This document shows, piece after piece, positions 61,189 to 64,000 of a DNA stretch of 64,000 nucleotides (the stretch's first letter is position 1; every line of letters starts with the position of its first letter). Under the pieces are notes generated by a model. That model was not told the DNA's origin and did not search any database. It saw only the letters and a list, made by a program, of their open reading frames with translations. Origin of the DNA: Erinaceus europaeus (lineage: Eukaryota > Chordata > Mammalia > Eulipotyphla > Erinaceidae); assembly GCF_950295315.1 (NCBI RefSeq), contig NW_026647188.1, forward strand, positions 1,426,001-1,490,000, written 5' to 3'. The translations under genes were made by a program, and so were the position numbers.

Positions 61189-61235
61189 AGAAACACACAC
61201 AAACACACACAAACACACACTCTCACAGTTACACA
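61151..61235. repeat. (CA)n microsatellite, longest in the window
   Basis: About 85 bp of CA with acaaac, cagaaac and ctctcacagttac interruptions. It is roughly twice as long as the other A-block CA tracts. Confidence 0.94.
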
Positions 61236-61354
61236 CACGCACACATCCACAGAGGCACAGGCACAAATGGAGTTATACACATGCACACTGTACAGCTTCT
61301 GCAAGGCAGGGCCCTGGGCTGAACCCTGCTTCGCACTTCCTGGATGCAGGCCCA

Positions 61355-61625
61355 GCCTTTTAAGGCCAGCTCTGAGCTGCCATTGTCGAGCTTACTTCAG
61401 AAGGCCCGCAGACAGCGCACCAGCCATGTTCAGATATGCCAGAGGCCTAGGCCACACCCAGAACCCCTGCCAGCAATATCATTGGTCAGTGTGCTAAGAC
61501 ACGCCCAGGAGTGTCAAGGCCCCTATTCAGTGATTGCCCAGCAAACTTTAGCACAGCTCACAGGGCCCTGAAGCACACTCAGTGGGCAGCCTCTGGAAGG
61601 CCGACCCACCAGCCACTTCTGCTGG
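61355..61625 (-). promoter_or_regulatory. CCAAT-box array in block A (decayed)
   Basis: The steps of about 50 bp are kept, but only atcattggtcag retains a full ATTGG. Others read ccattgtcg, agatatgcc, tgattgccc and cagtgggc. Confidence 0.45.
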
Positions 61626-61630
61626 AAAGA

Positions 61631-61794
61631 GATAAGAATTAAAAACCTCCTACACTGTGTTCATTGATGACAGGCTCAATCCTGGCTTGTAGAGATTGTA
61701 AGGCAGCAGCTCTCATGCCCACAGACCCCAGACAGCCCCAGCCTTCACCATATTCTGTACTACCAGACCTGACAGTAATGTGTGTGTGTGTCTG

Positions 61795-61825
<31 letters not shown>

Positions 61826-63809
61826 GTTTGTGTGTGCTCAGAGCTCACCTATAGTAGTCTCAGAGCATGGGTGGGAAGGTAGCCAGCCTCAACTGCAACT
61901 TATGTACCGAGAACCTAGCTGGTCAGGGCAAGCCAACCAGCCCAGATTTTGCCTAAGCAAGAATGCAAATGCAAAGCGACCCTCATGTCTCCCTGTCCTG
62001 AGTTCCCGATTCAATACCATGCCTCACTATCATCCAAACACTGCCAATGGGGGAAGGTGGGGCACCCCTCAGAATTCAGGTGCAGGAGCCTGTCCGGTCA
62101 CGTTTGGGTGCCAACTCAGCCTCCAGACTCTCAGTCCACTGCTCAGGGCAGCAGATTACAAGTCCAGAATGAACACAGAAAGAGCTGTGTTTCAACATAG
62201 ATGGGAATGGTTTTTGACCAAACAATAGTGGATGAACCCGGCCCCTCACACCTACCCATTGGGTCCGGCTAAGGCAATTGCTCCTGTGGCCTCACAATCC
62301 CTGATCACGGTGTCCTGGTGTCCCCACATCACACTCAGAGAGATTCACAGAAGTAAGCATGTATGAGTGTCCCATACAAAGTCGTTCTGCTTGCAGGAAG
62401 CACAAACTCCCAGGGCCCTTGCTATGGACAGACAAAAGGAAGATGGATGCCTCCATTGGCTGAATTAGGAGCTTCCAGTGGAGATCACAGCCCCGCCCCT
62501 CACCTGAGGGCCTGGCTGCTGCTAATAAAGGCAATTGGAAACACCTGTTACCACTTGGGGCCAGAGGACATGCTCAGGTATCCCTCCAGGAGCTAGCAGG
62601 CTGGCAGGCCTACTGAACCCTGGAAAGCTGTGCTCCTAGTTGGGAGGGACTTTGGGACAGAGATGAGAATATTCCCTAGATACAAGAACGAACTTCAGGT
62701 TTCAAAAGGATTTGAGACCCCAGGAGGCACTTGGAAAAGACATTTCACAGCCATCAAAACACCCTCTTTCTGAACCCTGGAAGCTTCCGTTTTGCGTGGA
62801 AAATATGAACACTGGTGTGGCCATAAGTACCACAGATCCTTTACATTAGGCCCAGTAGAGGGAAAGCACAATGTGTGTGCCAGGTGGATAGAGTTTCACT
62901 TCTCTTCACCTGGGGTCTCATGGAATAAGGACAAGGATGCAGTGCAGGAAATTGAGGATAGCTGCATTTAGTGTGAGTGTCAGCCACAGGGCCTTGGTAA
63001 TGGGAGTCAAGCACAGAGGGCCTGGACAGCTGCAGCTGGAGATGGACATATGCCTGTTACCTGCATGAGGACGCTGTCTACTCAGTTCCCCTCTGTACTA
63101 CCCCATATGCTGGACACTAATTAATCCAAAGGGCAAAGAAAGGAAAATTTCAACACCAGGATGTCCGAGTTCACGATGCATGCACTGACTTCCACGAAGG
63201 GTCCAGGGAAGCAGGCAAGCAGAGACAGTCAGAGAGATAGAATGACAGTGACTGAAAAGGACAGAAATTCTGGCCCTGTGTTGATCAGTGCCAGAGCACT
63301 GAAGACAAACCCTCCATGCCCATGTATAGTTCTTAAAATTGGCATTGTTATTTTATGTTGTGAGGAAAGGTTACTCTTAGAACATCTAGGTCTTAGCACA
63401 CTGTGAGAAGCAACATTTGGCCTGCAGCCCACTCTCCAAAACTGCCCTTGCCTCTCCAAATTGGAAGTAGTTTTAGTGATGCTCCAGCCAAGATGTAGGC
63501 TGGCGTATTTCATCTCCCTGGTCCTGCCTCAGCTTGTCCTGTGTGCAGGAACTGCACTATGTCTATTTTTTCTTTGATTTACAGTTTTGGGATAGGACTC
63601 GGTGGATAAAAAGAGGAAGAGGGAAATAGATGATTTGGCAGCTGTAGTTTGTGCTGAGAGAGATTTGTAGAGTGACAAGAGGTAAACGAATGGCTCTGTG
63701 AGATGTCTCTCATGACTATGGCACAGAAGGGCCAGGTGTATCCGCATTACTACCTGAATCCAGAGCTGTGCAGGTCTCTAGCTAAAATATATTTTCTGAC
63801 CTCTACATG

Positions 63810-63892
<83 letters not shown>

Positions 63893-64000
63893 AAGACACT
63901 CATGTAGTTATTTTCTACAATGGATGCGACATGACATTCAGACAATTGATTGCTAAAACCTGGAGAGAAACTGTGCATCAGGAAAAGAATTGTCCAAAGG
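61631..64000 (+). repeat. Array block A, copy running off the window
   Basis: It starts after the A-to-A boundary with a long TG/TCTG tract (61778-61840), an intact 77-codon frame (62363-62596) and the AT/GA tract at 63810-63890. The window ends at aattgtccaaagg, before the CA and CCAAT parts. Confidence 0.87.
63810..63890. repeat. (AT)n(GA)n compound microsatellite
   Basis: The AT arm is about 44 bp, then tggagag and a GA arm of about 36 bp. A single g interrupts the switch. Confidence 0.96.

Larger units (their letters stand above)
58470..61630 (+). repeat. Array block A, full copy (about 3.16 kb)
   Basis: The copy has all parts in order: TCTG tract (58619-58665), SINE-like core (58788-58845), body, AT/GA tract (60627-60703), a long CA tract (61151-61235) and CCAAT array. 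It ends at a normal A-to-A boundary (gagataagaatt). Confidence 0.87.

Overview
The window is mammalian nuclear DNA with no intact protein-coding host gene that I can support. It most likely comes from a hedgehog (Erinaceus lineage). Two inserted tRNA-derived SINEs, the L1 3'UTR type and degenerate SINE cores inside the array all look like families known from erinaceid genomes. That identification rests on family recognition, not on a search.

Nearly the whole window is one complex repeat array built from three blocks. Block A is about 2.9-3.2 kb in full copies. It contains in order a TG/TCTG microsatellite, a SINE-like core, a long unique-looking body, an (AT)n(GA)n microsatellite, a (CA)n microsatellite and, in several copies, a GC-rich stretch with inverted CCAAT boxes about every 50 bp. 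Block B is about 1.0 kb, AT-rich, with its own AT microsatellite and another SINE-like core. It occurs in runs of one to three. Block C is about 1.5 kb and appears twice in full (near 13.9-15.5 kb and 51.1-52.6 kb) and twice as a tail only. A and B share the stretch just before and at the start of A, which probably allowed block switching. Many junctions are abrupt, so copies are truncated and chimeric.

Layout: A copies at 1-4292; a class II (betaretrovirus/IAP-like) endogenous retrovirus on the minus strand at 4293-9572; B, A, C, B at 9573-17148; rearranged A and C pieces to 18985; B with a 979-bp patch of unrelated L1 and SINE fragments at 19301-20279; a run of A copies from 21529 to 35218, broken by B and C pieces; an L1 on the minus strand at 35219-39581; array DNA in inverted orientation at 39582-47488; then forward A, B, C, B, A, B, A, A to the end.

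The retrovirus keeps its 5' LTR, primer binding site, a leader splice donor, and broken gag, pro and pol with a SINE inside pol. It ends inside integrase, with no env and no 3' LTR. The L1 keeps its 5' region and nearly intact ORF1, has a damaged ORF2, and lacks its 3' end. It lies exactly where the array changes direction. These elements are breakpoint-associated passengers in a rearranged, apparently non-coding macrosatellite-like array. Short open frames recur in A copies, but their changes look neutral.
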